Part shown: in pieces, positions 45,504 to 54,887 of the stretch
Layout: every line of letters begins with the position of its first letter
How positions within the stretch are numbered: the stretch's first letter is position 1
Assembly (NCBI RefSeq): GCF_002223055.1
Contig: NZ_NKFL01000005.1
Span: forward strand, 434,001-498,000
Origin: Burkholderia sp. HI2500
Lineage (GTDB): Bacteria > Pseudomonadota > Gammaproteobacteria > Burkholderiales > Burkholderiaceae
Length of the DNA stretch: 64,000 nucleotides
Reading direction: 5' to 3'
Notes under the pieces: generated by a model
Databases searched by the model: none
What the model saw: only the letters and a program-made list of their open reading frames with translations
What the model was told of the DNA's origin: nothing
Program-made: the position numbers and the translations under genes

Positions 45504-47144
45504 TCAGAAACCAGCCGCCAGACCGTCGCGCCGGCTGTCGCTCGCGGCCACGTAGCCGCGCTCGCGATCGTCGCGATCGAGACGCCAGATGAACTGCCCC
45601 GAACCGAAATCCATGTAAGGATCGTCGATCGACTTGATCGTATGGCCGCGTGCGGCCAGCCCATCGACGGTCGCGCGATGCATCGTTGCCTCGACGTCGA
45701 GCGTGAAGTCGCGGTTGACCTTCCAGCGCGGCGCATCGCAGGCCGCCTGCGGTTGCTGCCCGTAGCCGAGCATCCGCACGACGGTCTGCAGGTGTCCTTG
45801 CGGCTGCATGTCGCCGCCCATCACGCCGAAGCTCATCACGGCCTCGGTCCGGCCTTCGACCTCCTCGGTGACGAACGCCGGGATGATCGTGTGGAACGGC
45901 CGCTTGCCGCCCGCGACGACGTTCGGCGAAGCCGGGTCCATCGAGAAGCCGTGCCCGCGATTCTGCAGCGCGATGCCGGTGCCGGGCACGACGAGCCCCG
46001 AGCCGAAGCCCATGTAGTTCGACTGAATGAAGCTCACCATCATCCCGCGCTCGTCGGCCGCCGACAGGTAGATCGTGCCGCCCGAATGCGGCCGGCCAGC
46101 GGCGAAGTGCGTCGCGCGCGCGGGGTCGATCAGTTTCGCGCGCTCGGCGAGATACGCGTCGTCGAGCATCTGCTCGGGCGTGACTTCCATCGCGCGCGGA
46201 TCGGCGACGTAGCGATAGACATCGGCGAACGCGAGCTTCATCGCCTCGATCTGCAGATGCTGCGAGTCGACCGAATCGACTGGCCACTCGGTCACGCCCG
46301 CATGCCCGGCGATCCCGAGCGCGATCAGCGCGGCGATGCCCTGCCCATTCGGCGGAATCTCGTGGATCGTGTGACGGCCGAAGCGCTTGCCGATCGGCTC
46401 GACCCATTCGGGCCGGTAAGCCTGCAGGTCGGCTGCGGTCAGCGCGCCACCGCCTTCGCGGGAGAACGCGGCGATGCGCTCGGCGAGCACCCCCTCGTAG
46501 AACGCGCGCGCACCTTCCTTCTGCAGCGTGCGCAACGTCTGCGCATGGCCCGGCAGGCACACGCGCTCGCCCACCTGCGGTGCGCGGCCATGCGGCATGA
46601 AGGTGTCCGCGAAACCCGGCAACCCCTTGAGTTCCGGCACCGCGGCCGCCCACTTGTGCGCGACGATCGGCGGCACCGCATAGCCGCGCTCCGCGATCTC
46701 GATCGCCGGTTCGAGCAGGTCCGCGAACGGCAGCGAACCGAACTTCGCATGCAGCGCTTCCCAACCCGCGATCACGCCCGGCACGGTGACGGTGTCCCAG
46801 CCGCGCGTCGGCTTGTTCGCGATGCCGTTACCCGCGTCGCCGTGGCGCGTGCGGAAATAGTCGACGTTCCATGCGGCCGGCGCGACGCCCGACGCGTTCA
46901 GCCCGGACAGCCGCTCGCCGTCCCACACGAGCGCGAACGCGTCGCCGCCGAGCCCGCACGACACGGGCTCGACGACCGTGATCGCGGCCGCGGCGGCCAG
47001 CGCCGCGTCGACCGCGTTACCGCCCTTCCACAGCATCCGCAGCCCCGCCTGCGCGGCGAGCGGGTGCGACGTCGACACGACGTTGCGCGCGAACACCGGG
47101 ATGCGGGTCGTCGGATACGGGTTGTGCCAGTTGAAGCCAGTCAT
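45504..47144 (-). CDS. Gamma-glutamyltransferase family N-terminal-nucleophile hydrolase
   Basis: A 546-residue protein with no clear signal peptide. It begins MTGFNWHNPYPTTRIPVFARNVVSTSHPLAAQAGLRML, with WKGGNAVDAALAAAAAITVVEPVSCGLGGDAFALV. Autocleavage should produce a large and a small subunit; the likely nucleophile is Thr357 in HSGGTIYLSAADERGMMVS. It has the glycine-rich EGRTEAVMSFGVMGGDMQPQGHLQ region. The lack of a signal peptide and the divergent nucleophile context suggest a cytoplasmic amidase-like GGT rather than classical glutathione hydrolase. It is divergent from the DeoR-type regulator gene (223 bases). Confidence 0.85.
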   Translation of the reverse strand: MTGFNWHNPYPTTRIPVFARNVVSTSHPLAAQAGLRMLWKGGNAVDAALAAAAAITVVEPVSCGLGGDAFALVWDGERLSGLNASGVAPAAWNVDYFRTRHGDAGNGIANKPTRGWDTVTVPGVIAGWEALHAKFGSLPFADLLEPAIEIAERGYAVPPIVAHKWAAAVPELKGLPGFADTFMPHGRAPQVGERVCLPGHAQTLRTLQKEGARAFYEGVLAERIAAFSREGGGALTAADLQAYRPEWVEPIGKRFGRHTIHEIPPNGQGIAALIALGIAGHAGVTEWPVDSVDSQHLQIEAMKLAFADVYRYVADPRAMEVTPEQMLDDAYLAERAKLIDPARATHFAAGRPHSGGTIYLSAADERGMMVSFIQSNYMGFGSGLVVPGTGIALQNRGHGFSMDPASPNVVAGGKRPFHTIIPAFVTEEVEGRTEAVMSFGVMGGDMQPQGHLQTVVRMLGYGQQPQAACDAPRWKVNRDFTLDVEATMHRATVDGLAARGHTIKSIDDPYMDFGSGQFIWRLDRDDRERGYVAASDSRRDGLAAGF

Positions 47145-47367
47145 CGGTTCCACCTCGTCGAAAGCTGAATGATCGCGCCGGACGCGCCCCCCGCGTGCGC
47201 GGGCAATCCGCCATTGCAGCGCGATCGGCACAATCGCACAAATTCATTTGTCACATGAATCCATGCGATTTCCGCATGAATATCAGGCAACCGTGCGGGC
47301 CGGGCCGGCCTAACGCCGTTGCCGCCCTTACAATACCCGCTCCGTCTCACGACACGACCATCGAGCC

Positions 47368-48147
47368 ATGACCCGAGATCCCCGCCTCACCCTCAACGCG
47401 CGCCAGCAGGAATTGCTCGAATGGGTGCAGCGCGACGGCTTCGTGACCGTCGACGATCTCGCCGCGCACTTCGCGGTGACGCCGCAGACGATCCGCCGCG
47501 ACGTGAACTGGCTGGCGGACCTGAACCTGCTGCGCCGCTACCACGGCGGCGCGAGCCTGCCGACCAGCTCGGAGAACGTGTCGTACACCGCTCGCCAGCG
47601 GATGTTCCACGACGAGAAGCGGCGCATCGCGGCGCTCGCGGCGTCGCACATTCCCGATCAGGCGTCGCTGTTCATCAACCTCGGCACGACCACCGAGGAA
47701 GTCGCACGCGCGCTGAACCGCCACCACGGGCTGCACGTGATCACGAACAACCTGAACGTCGCGTCGATGATGAGCGGCTACCCCGACTGCGAGGTGCTGA
47801 TCACGGGCGGCATCGTGCGGCCGTGGGACAAGGGGATCGTCGGCGAACTCGCGATCGACTTCATCCGCCAGTTCAAGGTCGACTACGCGATCATCGGCAC
47901 GTCGGCGATCGAGGCCGACGGCACGCTGCGCGACTTCGACACACGCGAGGTGCGCGTGGCCGAGGCGATCATGCAGCATGCGCGCACCGTCTATCTCGTG
48001 ACCGACCATTCGAAGGTCGGCCGTCCCGCGCTGGTGCGCCAAGGCCACCTGAGCCAGGTGCACGCGCTCTTCACCGACAAGCCGCTGCCGCCCGAGATGG
48101 CCGACACCGTCGCGGCCGCCGGCACCCAGGTGTACGTCGCCGAGTGA
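47368..48147 (+). CDS. glpR: DeoR-family repressor GlpR
   Basis: A 259-residue DeoR regulator. The N-terminal helix-turn-helix is LEWVQRDGFVTVDDLAAHFAVTPQTIRRDVNWLADLNLLRRYHGGA. The C-terminal sugar-phosphate-binding domain has SLFINLGTTTEEVARAL, ITGGIVRPWDKGIVGELAIDFI and DYAIIGTSAIEADGTLRDFDTREV. GlpR represses glycerol genes and is released by glycerol 3-phosphate. It lies about 1.1 kb upstream of glpD on the same strand, with two small unrelated genes in between. The glpD upstream AT-rich repeats fit GlpR-type operators. Confidence 0.9.
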   Translation: MTRDPRLTLNARQQELLEWVQRDGFVTVDDLAAHFAVTPQTIRRDVNWLADLNLLRRYHGGASLPTSSENVSYTARQRMFHDEKRRIAALAASHIPDQASLFINLGTTTEEVARALNRHHGLHVITNNLNVASMMSGYPDCEVLITGGIVRPWDKGIVGELAIDFIRQFKVDYAIIGTSAIEADGTLRDFDTREVRVAEAIMQHARTVYLVTDHSKVGRPALVRQGHLSQVHALFTDKPLPPEMADTVAAAGTQVYVAE

Positions 48148-48450
48148 CGGTTCCGATGCTGCACCGCACCCGAAACTTCAAGTGAAATCAAGAAGTTGGC
48201 GTTGCGAGCAAACCGCTTGCGCGTGGCTCGGCTGTCAAACGGAAAATTAACGGGGCCCGATTTGTCGTTGCCCGCGCGCTCGACTAGACTCCAGTTCCCC
48301 GGCCCATTTCGACCGTTCCGCCTGTGCCAGGGCGCGGACGAATGGCATGGCCGGCGAATACAGCTTTCCCCCCAAGCCATACCCCGCTGGGTATCGCGCG
48401 TCGGCCCGTGCGCCGGCTGCGCGGGCTGACTGGTCGCCATGGAGAGAACG
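48148..48450 (+). other. Intergenic region downstream of glpR
   Basis: These 303 bases lie between glpR and a small hypothetical gene. I see no reliable terminator, RNA or gene; GGAGAGA at 48441-48447 is the ribosome site of the next gene. Confidence 0.45.
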
Positions 48451-48648
48451 ATGCTGAGTCCGCATGAATTCGCCACGCTATTGCTTGTGAAGGACGCTCC
48501 CGATCAAACCCACATGGATCGGGACGAAATCGACGCACTGCTCGAACAGCAGCTCGTCCGTCTGGAAGGACTCGGTTCGGGGCGCAAATACTGCGTGACC
48601 GAAACCGGCGACGCCGCGCTGCGATCCATCAAGTACCGCTATTCGTAA
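48451..48648 (+). CDS. Small hypothetical protein
   Basis: A 65-residue protein: MLSPHEFATLLLVKDAPDQ, then MDRDEIDALLEQQLVRLEGLGSGRKYCVTETGDAALRSIKYRYS. The C-terminal half looks like a winged-helix wing (YCVTETGDAAL), as in small DNA-binding or antirepressor-like proteins in Burkholderia, but it is very short. ATG 48451 is preceded by GGAGAGA at good spacing; an upstream in-frame ATG at 48439 overlaps that site. Function not assigned. Confidence 0.7.
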   Translation: MLSPHEFATLLLVKDAPDQTHMDRDEIDALLEQQLVRLEGLGSGRKYCVTETGDAALRSIKYRYS

Positions 48649-48739
48649 AACCACACCGTTCCTGACCTGACCGCGCCGCCCGGCTGCCGGGCCGCGCGGT
48701 CACCCCCGCTTCCCTCCCCCCGCCCCGCCGCAGCCTGCT

Positions 48740-49108
48740 TCAGCCGCCGCGCAGCGTCGGATCGACCGCCGCCCGCCAGCTGATGGCCTGCGCACGCGCG
48801 CCGTTGAAATACGCGATCCAGCCGGCACGCGCCGCCGCATCGGGCGCCGCATAGTGCGTCGAAAGTTCGTTTACGAACGCACAATAGTTCGCATCGGTCA
48901 GCCCACGATACCGTTTCGCCACGTACGCGTCATACAGCGTCGAGTAGACCGGCTGCGCGTCCGCACCCCAGTCCCGTGCCGTGCCGCCGCATGACGTCTG
49001 CAGGTCGACGAACGACGGCGTGCGCCAGTTGCCGGCGAGCGGCGGCATCCCGGCAGTGCACCCCGCCAGAAGGACGGCGCATACGCCGGCCCACATCCCA
49101 ATACGCAT
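48740..49108 (-). CDS. Small hypothetical lipoprotein
   Basis: A 122-residue protein with lipoprotein signal MRIGMWAGVCAVLLAGC (lipobox LAGC, Cys17). The mature part has two further cysteines (LQTSCGGTARDWG, DANYCAFVNELS) likely to form a disulfide, and helical sequence (AARAGWIAYFNGARAQAISW). No family is recognised. The gene lies divergently next to glpD, across 162 bases that include GlpR-like operator repeats. Confidence 0.72.
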   Translation of the reverse strand: MRIGMWAGVCAVLLAGCTAGMPPLAGNWRTPSFVDLQTSCGGTARDWGADAQPVYSTLYDAYVAKRYRGLTDANYCAFVNELSTHYAAPDAAARAGWIAYFNGARAQAISWRAAVDPTLRGG

Positions 49109-49177
49109 GATTCACCTCGTGAAACGGTCGATTTCGCCAGTATCGTCCGGGATCGCGCCGCGCGCTACTGGCCCCGC

Positions 49178-49232
49178 TTTATCGAACTTTACTTTTTCGA
49201 TTTCGTTCGTTAAATTTCGAATTCGAACATTT
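49178..49232 (+). promoter_or_regulatory. Putative GlpR operator repeats upstream of glpD
   Basis: An AT-rich block with repeated TTCG/CGAA elements: atcgaacttta, tttttcgatttcgttcg and aaatttcgaattcgaacat, including the palindrome TTCGAATTCGAA. GlpR operators consist of such TCGAW-type repeats. It ends about 40 bases before the glpD start. Confidence 0.6.
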
Positions 49233-49270
49233 CCTGTTCACCCATTTCCATCAGACGATAAGGACAGCAG

Positions 49271-50794
49271 GTGACCCAACCGAATCGCTACGATCTGCTC
49301 GTCGTCGGCGGCGGCATCAACGGCGCGGGCATCGCGCGCGATGCGGCCGGCCGCGGCCTGTCGGTCATGCTCTGCGAGCAGGACGATCTCGCGTCGCACA
49401 CGTCGTCGTCCAGCACGAAGCTGATTCACGGCGGCCTGCGCTACCTCGAGTACAACGAGTTCGGGCTCGTGCGCAAGGCGCTGCAGGAGCGCGAGACGCT
49501 GCTGCGCGCGGCGCCGCACATCATGTGGCCGCTGCGCTTCGTGATGCCGCACATGCCGAACCTGCGTCCGGCCTGGCTGATCCGCATCGGCCTGTTCCTT
49601 TACGATCACCTCGCGAAACGCGAACTGCTGCCCGGCTCGCGCGGCATCGACATGCGCCGCCATGCGGCCGGCGCGCCGCTGATCGATTCGATCAAGCGCG
49701 GCTTCGTCTATTCGGACGGCTGGGTCGACGACGCGCGCCTCGTCGTGCTGAACGCGATGGATGCGAAGGAGCGCGGCGCCCAGATCCTGACGCGCACGAA
49801 GCTGGTGTCCGCCGAACGCCGCGGCGACGAATGGGAAGCGCGACTGCAGCACGCCGACGGCTCGATCCGCGTCGTGCATGCCCGCGCGATCGCGAACGCG
49901 GCCGGCCCGTGGGTCGGCGACGTGCTGAAAGGCGCGCTCGGCCGCGGCGCGCACCACAGCGTGCGGCTCGTGAAGGGCAGCCACATCATCACGCGCCGCC
50001 TGTTCGATCATGACCACGCGTACATCTTCCAGAACCCGGACAAGCGGATCATCTTCGCGATTCCGTACGAGCACGATTTCACGCTGATCGGCACGACCGA
50101 CGTCGAATACACGAACGATCCCGCGAAGGTCGCGATCGATCGCGACGAGACGCAGTACCTGTGCGATTCGATCAACCGCTACTTCAAGCGCAAGATCTCG
50201 CCGGCCGACGTGCACTGGACCTACTCGGGCGTGCGCCCGCTGCTGGAAGACGAAAACGCCGCGAACGCATCGGCCGTCACGCGCGACTACCGCCTCGAGC
50301 TGGACGACGGCGCGGGCGCCCCGCTGCTGTCGGTGTTCGGCGGCAAGATCACGACGTTCCGCAAGCTCGCGGAAGAAGCCGGCGACATGCTGTGCCGCGT
50401 ACTCGGCCGCGACGCGAAGACCTGGACGGCCGGCGTCGCGCTGCCGGGCGGCGACATCGCGAACGCGAAGTTCGACGCATTCGCCGATACGTTCGCCAAA
50501 CGCCATGCGTGGCTGCCCGCCGCGCTCGCCCGCCGCTATGCCCGTGCATACGGCACGCGCGCGGAACGCGTGATCGACGGCGCGAAGTCGCTCGCCGATC
50601 TCGGCACCGAAATCGCACCGGGCATCTACGACGCCGAACTGCGCTACCTGCGCGACGCCGAATGGGCGACCTGCGCGCAGGACGTGCTGTGGCGCCGCTC
50701 GAAGCTCGGCCTGCACGTCGCGCCCGGCACGCTCGACGCGGTGACCGCCGCGGTCGACGCGTGGTTCGCCGCCGCGCACGCGCCGCACGCCTGA
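49271..50794 (+). CDS. glpD: Glycerol-3-phosphate dehydrogenase (FAD-dependent)
   Basis: A 507-residue flavoprotein. It oxidises glycerol 3-phosphate to dihydroxyacetone phosphate and passes electrons to quinone at the inner membrane. The FAD-binding N-terminus is YDLLVVGGGINGAGIARDAAGRG, followed by SSSSTKLIHGGLRYLEYNEFGLV. Mid-protein motifs are KGSHIITRRLFDHDHAYIFQNPDKRIIFAIPYE and LIGTTDVEYTNDP. GTG 49271 follows aggaca. It heads a glycerol operon with glpK (107 bases downstream) and glpF; glpR lies upstream. Confidence 0.95.
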   Translation: MTQPNRYDLLVVGGGINGAGIARDAAGRGLSVMLCEQDDLASHTSSSSTKLIHGGLRYLEYNEFGLVRKALQERETLLRAAPHIMWPLRFVMPHMPNLRPAWLIRIGLFLYDHLAKRELLPGSRGIDMRRHAAGAPLIDSIKRGFVYSDGWVDDARLVVLNAMDAKERGAQILTRTKLVSAERRGDEWEARLQHADGSIRVVHARAIANAAGPWVGDVLKGALGRGAHHSVRLVKGSHIITRRLFDHDHAYIFQNPDKRIIFAIPYEHDFTLIGTTDVEYTNDPAKVAIDRDETQYLCDSINRYFKRKISPADVHWTYSGVRPLLEDENAANASAVTRDYRLELDDGAGAPLLSVFGGKITTFRKLAEEAGDMLCRVLGRDAKTWTAGVALPGGDIANAKFDAFADTFAKRHAWLPAALARRYARAYGTRAERVIDGAKSLADLGTEIAPGIYDAELRYLRDAEWATCAQDVLWRRSKLGLHVAPGTLDAVTAAVDAWFAAAHAPHA

Positions 50795-50900
50795 CCGGAA
50801 TGCAGTTGCAGTTGCTTGACCGACGTTGACTCACCGACGCGCCGCCCCACATGCGGCGCGCATCACAACTAAGCCAAATCCACGGATGGAGATGAGAGAC

Positions 50901-52403
50901 ATGCAGGATCAGTACATCCTCGCGCTTGACCAGGGCACCACGAGTTCCCGCGCGATGCTGTTCGATCGCCAGGGCAATATCGTTTCGATCGCCCAGAAGG
51001 AATTCGAGCAGATCTACCCGCAACCCGGCTGGGTCGAGCACGATCCGCAGGAAATCTGGTCGACGCAAGCCGGCGTCGCCGCCGAAGCCGTCACGCGCAC
51101 GGGCCTGAACGGCACGTCGATCGCCGCGATCGGCATCACCAACCAGCGCGAAACCACGATCGTCTGGGATCGCGAGACGGGCCAGCCCGTCTACAACGCG
51201 ATCGTCTGGCAGGATCGCCGCACGGCCGACTTCTGCGATGCGCTGAAGGCCCAGGGCTTCGAGGCGAAGGTGCGCGCGAAGACCGGCCTGCCGATCGATT
51301 CGTACTTCTCCGGGACCAAGATCCGCTGGATTCTCGACAACGTGCCGGGCGCACGCGAGAAGGCCAAGCAGGGCAAGCTCGCGTTCGGCACCGTCGACAG
51401 CTGGCTCGTGTGGAACTTCACGAAGCACGAACTGCACGTGACCGACGTGACGAACGCGTCGCGCACGATGCTGTTCAACATCCACACGCGCGAGTGGGAC
51501 AACGAACTGCTCGACATGCTCGACATCCCGCGCAGCATGCTGCCGGAAGTGAAGGCATCGTCGGAAATCTACGGCCACACGAAGACCACCGTGTTCGCAT
51601 CGAAGATCCCGCTCGCGGGCATCGCAGGCGACCAGCACGCGGCGCTGTTCGGCCAGATGTGCACGACGTCGGGCATGGTGAAGAACACCTACGGCACCGG
51701 CTGCTTCCTGATGATGAACACCGGCGACAAGCCGATCGAGTCGAAGAACAACCTCGTCACGACCATCGCCTGGCAGATCGGCGACGACGTGCAGTACGCG
51801 CTGGAAGGCAGCATCTTCATCGCGGGCGCGGTGGTGCAGTGGCTGCGCGACGGCGTCGGCATCATCAAGTCGGCCGCTGAAATCGAAGCGCTCGCCGCGA
51901 GCGTGCCGCACACCGACGGCGTCTACCTGGTGCCCGCGTTCGCCGGCCTCGGCGCACCGCACTGGAACGCGCGGGCGCGCGGCTCGGTGTTCGGCGTCAC
52001 GCGCGGCACGACCTCCGCGCACCTCGCACGTGCGGCGCTCGATTCGATCGCGTACCAGTCGCTCGACGTGCTAGCCGCGATGGAAGCCGATTCGGGCATC
52101 AGCATCGGCGAGCTGCGCGTGGACGGCGGCGCGAGCGCGAACGACCTGCTGATGCAGTTCCAGGCGGACCTGCTCGGCGTCGACGCGGTGCGTCCGCAGA
52201 TCACCGAGACGACCGCGCTCGGCGCGGCCTACCTCGCGGGCCTCGCGATCGGCTACTGGAAGAACCTCGACGAAGTGCGCGACCAGTGGCAGCTCGATCG
52301 CCGCTTCTCGCCGTCGATGCCGAAGGAGCACGTCGAACGCTGCATGTCGGGCTGGCAGCGTGCGGTGCGTGCCGCGAAGGCATGGGCCGACGACGCGCAG
52401 TAA
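50901..52403 (+). CDS. glpK: Glycerol kinase
   Basis: A 500-residue FGGY-family kinase making glycerol 3-phosphate from glycerol and ATP. Motifs: N-terminal [65 protein letters not shown] and [22 protein letters not shown]. Start ATG 50901 was chosen because it has a ribosome site (ggagatgagagac) and gives the family N-terminus. It lies between glpD and glpF on the same strand. Confidence 0.97.
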   Translation: MQDQYILALDQGTTSSRAMLFDRQGNIVSIAQKEFEQIYPQPGWVEHDPQEIWSTQAGVAAEAVTRTGLNGTSIAAIGITNQRETTIVWDRETGQPVYNAIVWQDRRTADFCDALKAQGFEAKVRAKTGLPIDSYFSGTKIRWILDNVPGAREKAKQGKLAFGTVDSWLVWNFTKHELHVTDVTNASRTMLFNIHTREWDNELLDMLDIPRSMLPEVKASSEIYGHTKTTVFASKIPLAGIAGDQHAALFGQMCTTSGMVKNTYGTGCFLMMNTGDKPIESKNNLVTTIAWQIGDDVQYALEGSIFIAGAVVQWLRDGVGIIKSAAEIEALAASVPHTDGVYLVPAFAGLGAPHWNARARGSVFGVTRGTTSAHLARAALDSIAYQSLDVLAAMEADSGISIGELRVDGGASANDLLMQFQADLLGVDAVRPQITETTALGAAYLAGLAIGYWKNLDEVRDQWQLDRRFSPSMPKEHVERCMSGWQRAVRAAKAWADDAQ

Positions 52404-52484
52404 CCGTCAGGCATCCGGACGAAATACAACAACACCGGCGGACCGCGCACTGCGCGAGTCCGCCGTGATTCAAGAGAGACAAAC

Positions 52485-53201
52485 ATGTCACCTTATATTG
52501 CGGAATTCATCGGCACAGCGATCCTCGTGCTGCTCGGCAACGGCGCGGTCGCCAACGTGCTGCTTGCAAAGACCAAGGGCAAAGGCGCGGACCTGATCGT
52601 GATCGTGATGGGCTGGGCGATGGCCGTGTTCGTCGCCGTCTACGTGACCGCGTCGTTCAGCGGCGCGCACCTGAACCCGATCGTTACCATCAGTCTCGCG
52701 CTCGCGGGCAAGTTCGCGTGGTCGAAAGTCGGCGGCTACGTCCTCGCGCAGATGCTCGGCGGGATGGCCGGCGCGCTGCTCGTGTGGCTCGCCTATCGCC
52801 AGCACTTCGCGAAGGAAGCCGATGCGGACCTGAAGCTCGCGGTGTTCTGCACGGCGCCCGCGATCCGCAGCGTCACGCACAACGTGCTGACCGAAGCGAT
52901 CTGCACGTTCGTGCTGATCCTCGGCGTGCTGTACCTCGCGTCGCCGCAAGTCGGCCTCGGCGCGCTCGACGCACTGCCCGTCGGCCTGCTCGTGCTCGGC
53001 ATCGGCATCTCGCTCGGCGGCCCGACCGGCTATGCGATGAGCCCCGCGCGCGACCTGTCGCCGCGCATCATGCACGCGCTGCTGCCGATCCCCGGCAAGC
53101 GCGACAGCGACTGGCGCTATGCATGGGTGCCCGTCGTCGGTCCGCTGCTCGGCGGCGCCGCGGCGGCCGGCCTGTACCTGCACCTGCATACGACGATCTG
53201 A
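52485..53201 (+). CDS. glpF: Glycerol uptake facilitator (aquaglyceroporin) with atypical NPA motifs
   Basis: A 238-residue MIP-family channel with six membrane helices. The two half-helix motifs that normally read Asn-Pro-Ala are N64-P65-I66 (SGAHLNPIVTIS) and S186-P187-A188 (GYAMSPARDLSPR); the selectivity-filter Arg189 is retained, as is Asp190. The rest fits glycerol facilitators. Glycerol selectivity may still hold, but the pore-end Asn in loop E is replaced by Ser. Start ATG 52485 follows a GAGAG site. A strong terminator follows, ending the glp operon. Confidence 0.9.
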   Translation: MSPYIAEFIGTAILVLLGNGAVANVLLAKTKGKGADLIVIVMGWAMAVFVAVYVTASFSGAHLNPIVTISLALAGKFAWSKVGGYVLAQMLGGMAGALLVWLAYRQHFAKEADADLKLAVFCTAPAIRSVTHNVLTEAICTFVLILGVLYLASPQVGLGALDALPVGLLVLGIGISLGGPTGYAMSPARDLSPRIMHALLPIPGKRDSDWRYAWVPVVGPLLGGAAAAGLYLHLHTTI

Positions 53202-53215
53202 TCGTGGCTTGACCG

Positions 53216-53246
53216 AAACGCGCGGCGGTCCTCGCCGCGCGTTTTG
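53216..53246 (+). terminator. Rho-independent terminator of the glpD-glpK-glpF operon
   Basis: Ten-base-pair hairpin acgcgcggcg (53218-53227) with cgccgcgcgt (53233-53242), loop gtcct, followed by TTTTG. Confidence 0.9.
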
Positions 53247-53296
53247 CTTTCCTTCCTTCGTTCGCCTTCCCTCGCGCTTCGTTTCCGCTACCGGCC

Positions 53297-54538
53297 TCAC
53301 TCGGCCGATACCAGCGACTTCAGCTTCACCCCCGTATCCGCGACAGCCAACGGGCTCACGTCGCTCCCGCGCTCGACCAGCATTCTCGCCACCCGCATGT
53401 CCTTGACGAACCCCGACGCGCGGCCGAAACCGCTTGCGGCGACGAGCCGCGCTCCGGCATCGAAATGGAAATGGATTTCCGCGTCGTCGCCGAGCACGCG
53501 CGCGACCGATCGCTCGCCAAGCGCCGGCTCTCCAGCCACCTGCAACTGCGCGTCGTATTGATCCGACCAGAACCACGGTGTCTCGCGATACGGCTCGTCG
53601 GCGCCGAGCATGTTGCGCGCGGCGACGCGTGCCTGGGTCTCGGCGCCGTGCCAGGTTTCCTGCCGGACCGGCCGGCCCGACAACGCACTCGGGAACACCG
53701 CCACGTCGCCCGCTGCGTAGATGCCGCGCGCCGACGTCTCGAGCCGCTCGTTCACGACGATGCCGCGCTCGACGGCGAGGCCCGCCTCACGCGCCAGCTC
53801 GTCGGCCGGCTCGATGCCGATGCCGGCGACGACCGTGTCGGCGATCAGCGTGTCGCCGTCGTCGAGCACGACGGCCAGCGCGCCGCCCGCCGTCCGCTCG
53901 ATCGCAACCGGCTTCCGCTTCACGCGAATGGCCACGCCCTGCCGTTCGTGAAGCGCGTGCACGCGCGCCGCGATCGCCTCCGGCACCGCACGCCCGAGCA
54001 GGCGCGGCGCCGCATCGAGCACCGTCACGCGGCACCCGCGCAGTCGCGCCGACGCCGCGACTTCGAGGCCGATGAAACCGCCGCCGATCAGCACGACCCG
54101 TGCATCGGGCACGAGCCGCGTGCCGAGCGCCGCCGCGTCGTCGAGCGTGCGCAATGCAAACACCCCGTCTAACGTCGCACCTGGAATCGTCAAGCGACGC
54201 GCGCGGCCGCCGGTCGCGAGCAGCAGCGCGTCGTAGCCGGACACGCGGCCATCCGACAGGCGCACTTCGCGTGCGTCCGGATCGATACGCTCGACCGTCG
54301 CGACGACCGGCTCGATGTGATCGGCCGCCCACGCTTCCGGATCGCGCAACCGGCACTGCGCCGCGCTGCGTTCGCCGGTCAGCACGCCCTTCGACAACGG
54401 CGGCCGCTCGTACGGCAGGTGCGCCTCCGCGCCGATCAGCACGATCCGCCCGCCCCAGCCGGATTCGCGCAGCACCTGCGCCGCGCGGCCGCCCGCGTGG
54501 CCCGCGCCGACGATCGCCATCACCCGGTCGCTCGTCAT
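53297..54538 (-). CDS. FAD-dependent ferredoxin reductase of a Rieske oxygenase-type system (MocF-like)
   Basis: A 413-residue flavoprotein. The N-terminal dinucleotide fold is MAIVGAGHAGGRAAQVLRESGW, followed by HLPYERPPLSKGVLTGE; the NAD-binding fold is VVLIGGGFIGLEVAASARLRG. The C-terminus has YAAGDVAVFPS and the ferredoxin-reductase tail with WFWSDQYDAQLQVAG. This is the architecture of reductases serving Rieske ferredoxins (HcaD/MocF group). It is the last gene of a desaturase-ferredoxin-reductase operon, four bases after the ferredoxin gene. It probably transfers electrons from NADH to the ferredoxin next door. Confidence 0.9.
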   Translation of the reverse strand: MTSDRVMAIVGAGHAGGRAAQVLRESGWGGRIVLIGAEAHLPYERPPLSKGVLTGERSAAQCRLRDPEAWAADHIEPVVATVERIDPDAREVRLSDGRVSGYDALLLATGGRARRLTIPGATLDGVFALRTLDDAAALGTRLVPDARVVLIGGGFIGLEVAASARLRGCRVTVLDAAPRLLGRAVPEAIAARVHALHERQGVAIRVKRKPVAIERTAGGALAVVLDDGDTLIADTVVAGIGIEPADELAREAGLAVERGIVVNERLETSARGIYAAGDVAVFPSALSGRPVRQETWHGAETQARVAARNMLGADEPYRETPWFWSDQYDAQLQVAGEPALGERSVARVLGDDAEIHFHFDAGARLVAASGFGRASGFVKDMRVARMLVERGSDVSPLAVADTGVKLKSLVSAE

Positions 54539-54542
54539 CGCG

Positions 54543-54851
54543 TTACACCTCGATCAGGATGCGGCCGTTGTCGATCTTCGCGCGGTACGTGCGCAGCTTC
54601 TCGCAGGCGGGCGCGGACAGCGGCCGGCCGTCGCGCACGTCGAAGCGCCCGTTGTGCTTCGGGCATTCGATCACGTGGTCGATCACGAGCCCGTCCGCGA
54701 GATGTACTTGCTCGTGCGTGCACAGGCCGTCGCTTGCATAGACTTCGCCGTCGATGCGGTAGATCGCGTACGTGTGGCCGGCATGGTCGAAGCGCGCGAC
54801 GTCTTCGTCGTCGATGTCGTCGAGCGCGCCGGTGTCGATCCATTGCGTCAT
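54543..54851 (-). CDS. Rieske-type [2Fe-2S] ferredoxin (MocE-like)
   Basis: A 102-residue Rieske ferredoxin. Cluster ligands are C44-x-H46 in CTHEQVHLADG and C63-x-x-H66 in CPKHNGRFD. The N-terminus (MTQWIDTGALDDIDDEDVARFDHAG) is soluble, with no export signal. In rhizopine catabolism MocE is a ferredoxin of this type. The gene sits between the histidine-box oxygenase/desaturase and its reductase with spacings of 36 and 4 bases, so the three form one redox chain. Confidence 0.92.
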   Translation of the reverse strand: MTQWIDTGALDDIDDEDVARFDHAGHTYAIYRIDGEVYASDGLCTHEQVHLADGLVIDHVIECPKHNGRFDVRDGRPLSAPACEKLRTYRAKIDNGRILIEV

Positions 54852-54887
54852 GTTGCATGTCTCCTGGGTTGGAAGGTTCGATGTCGG

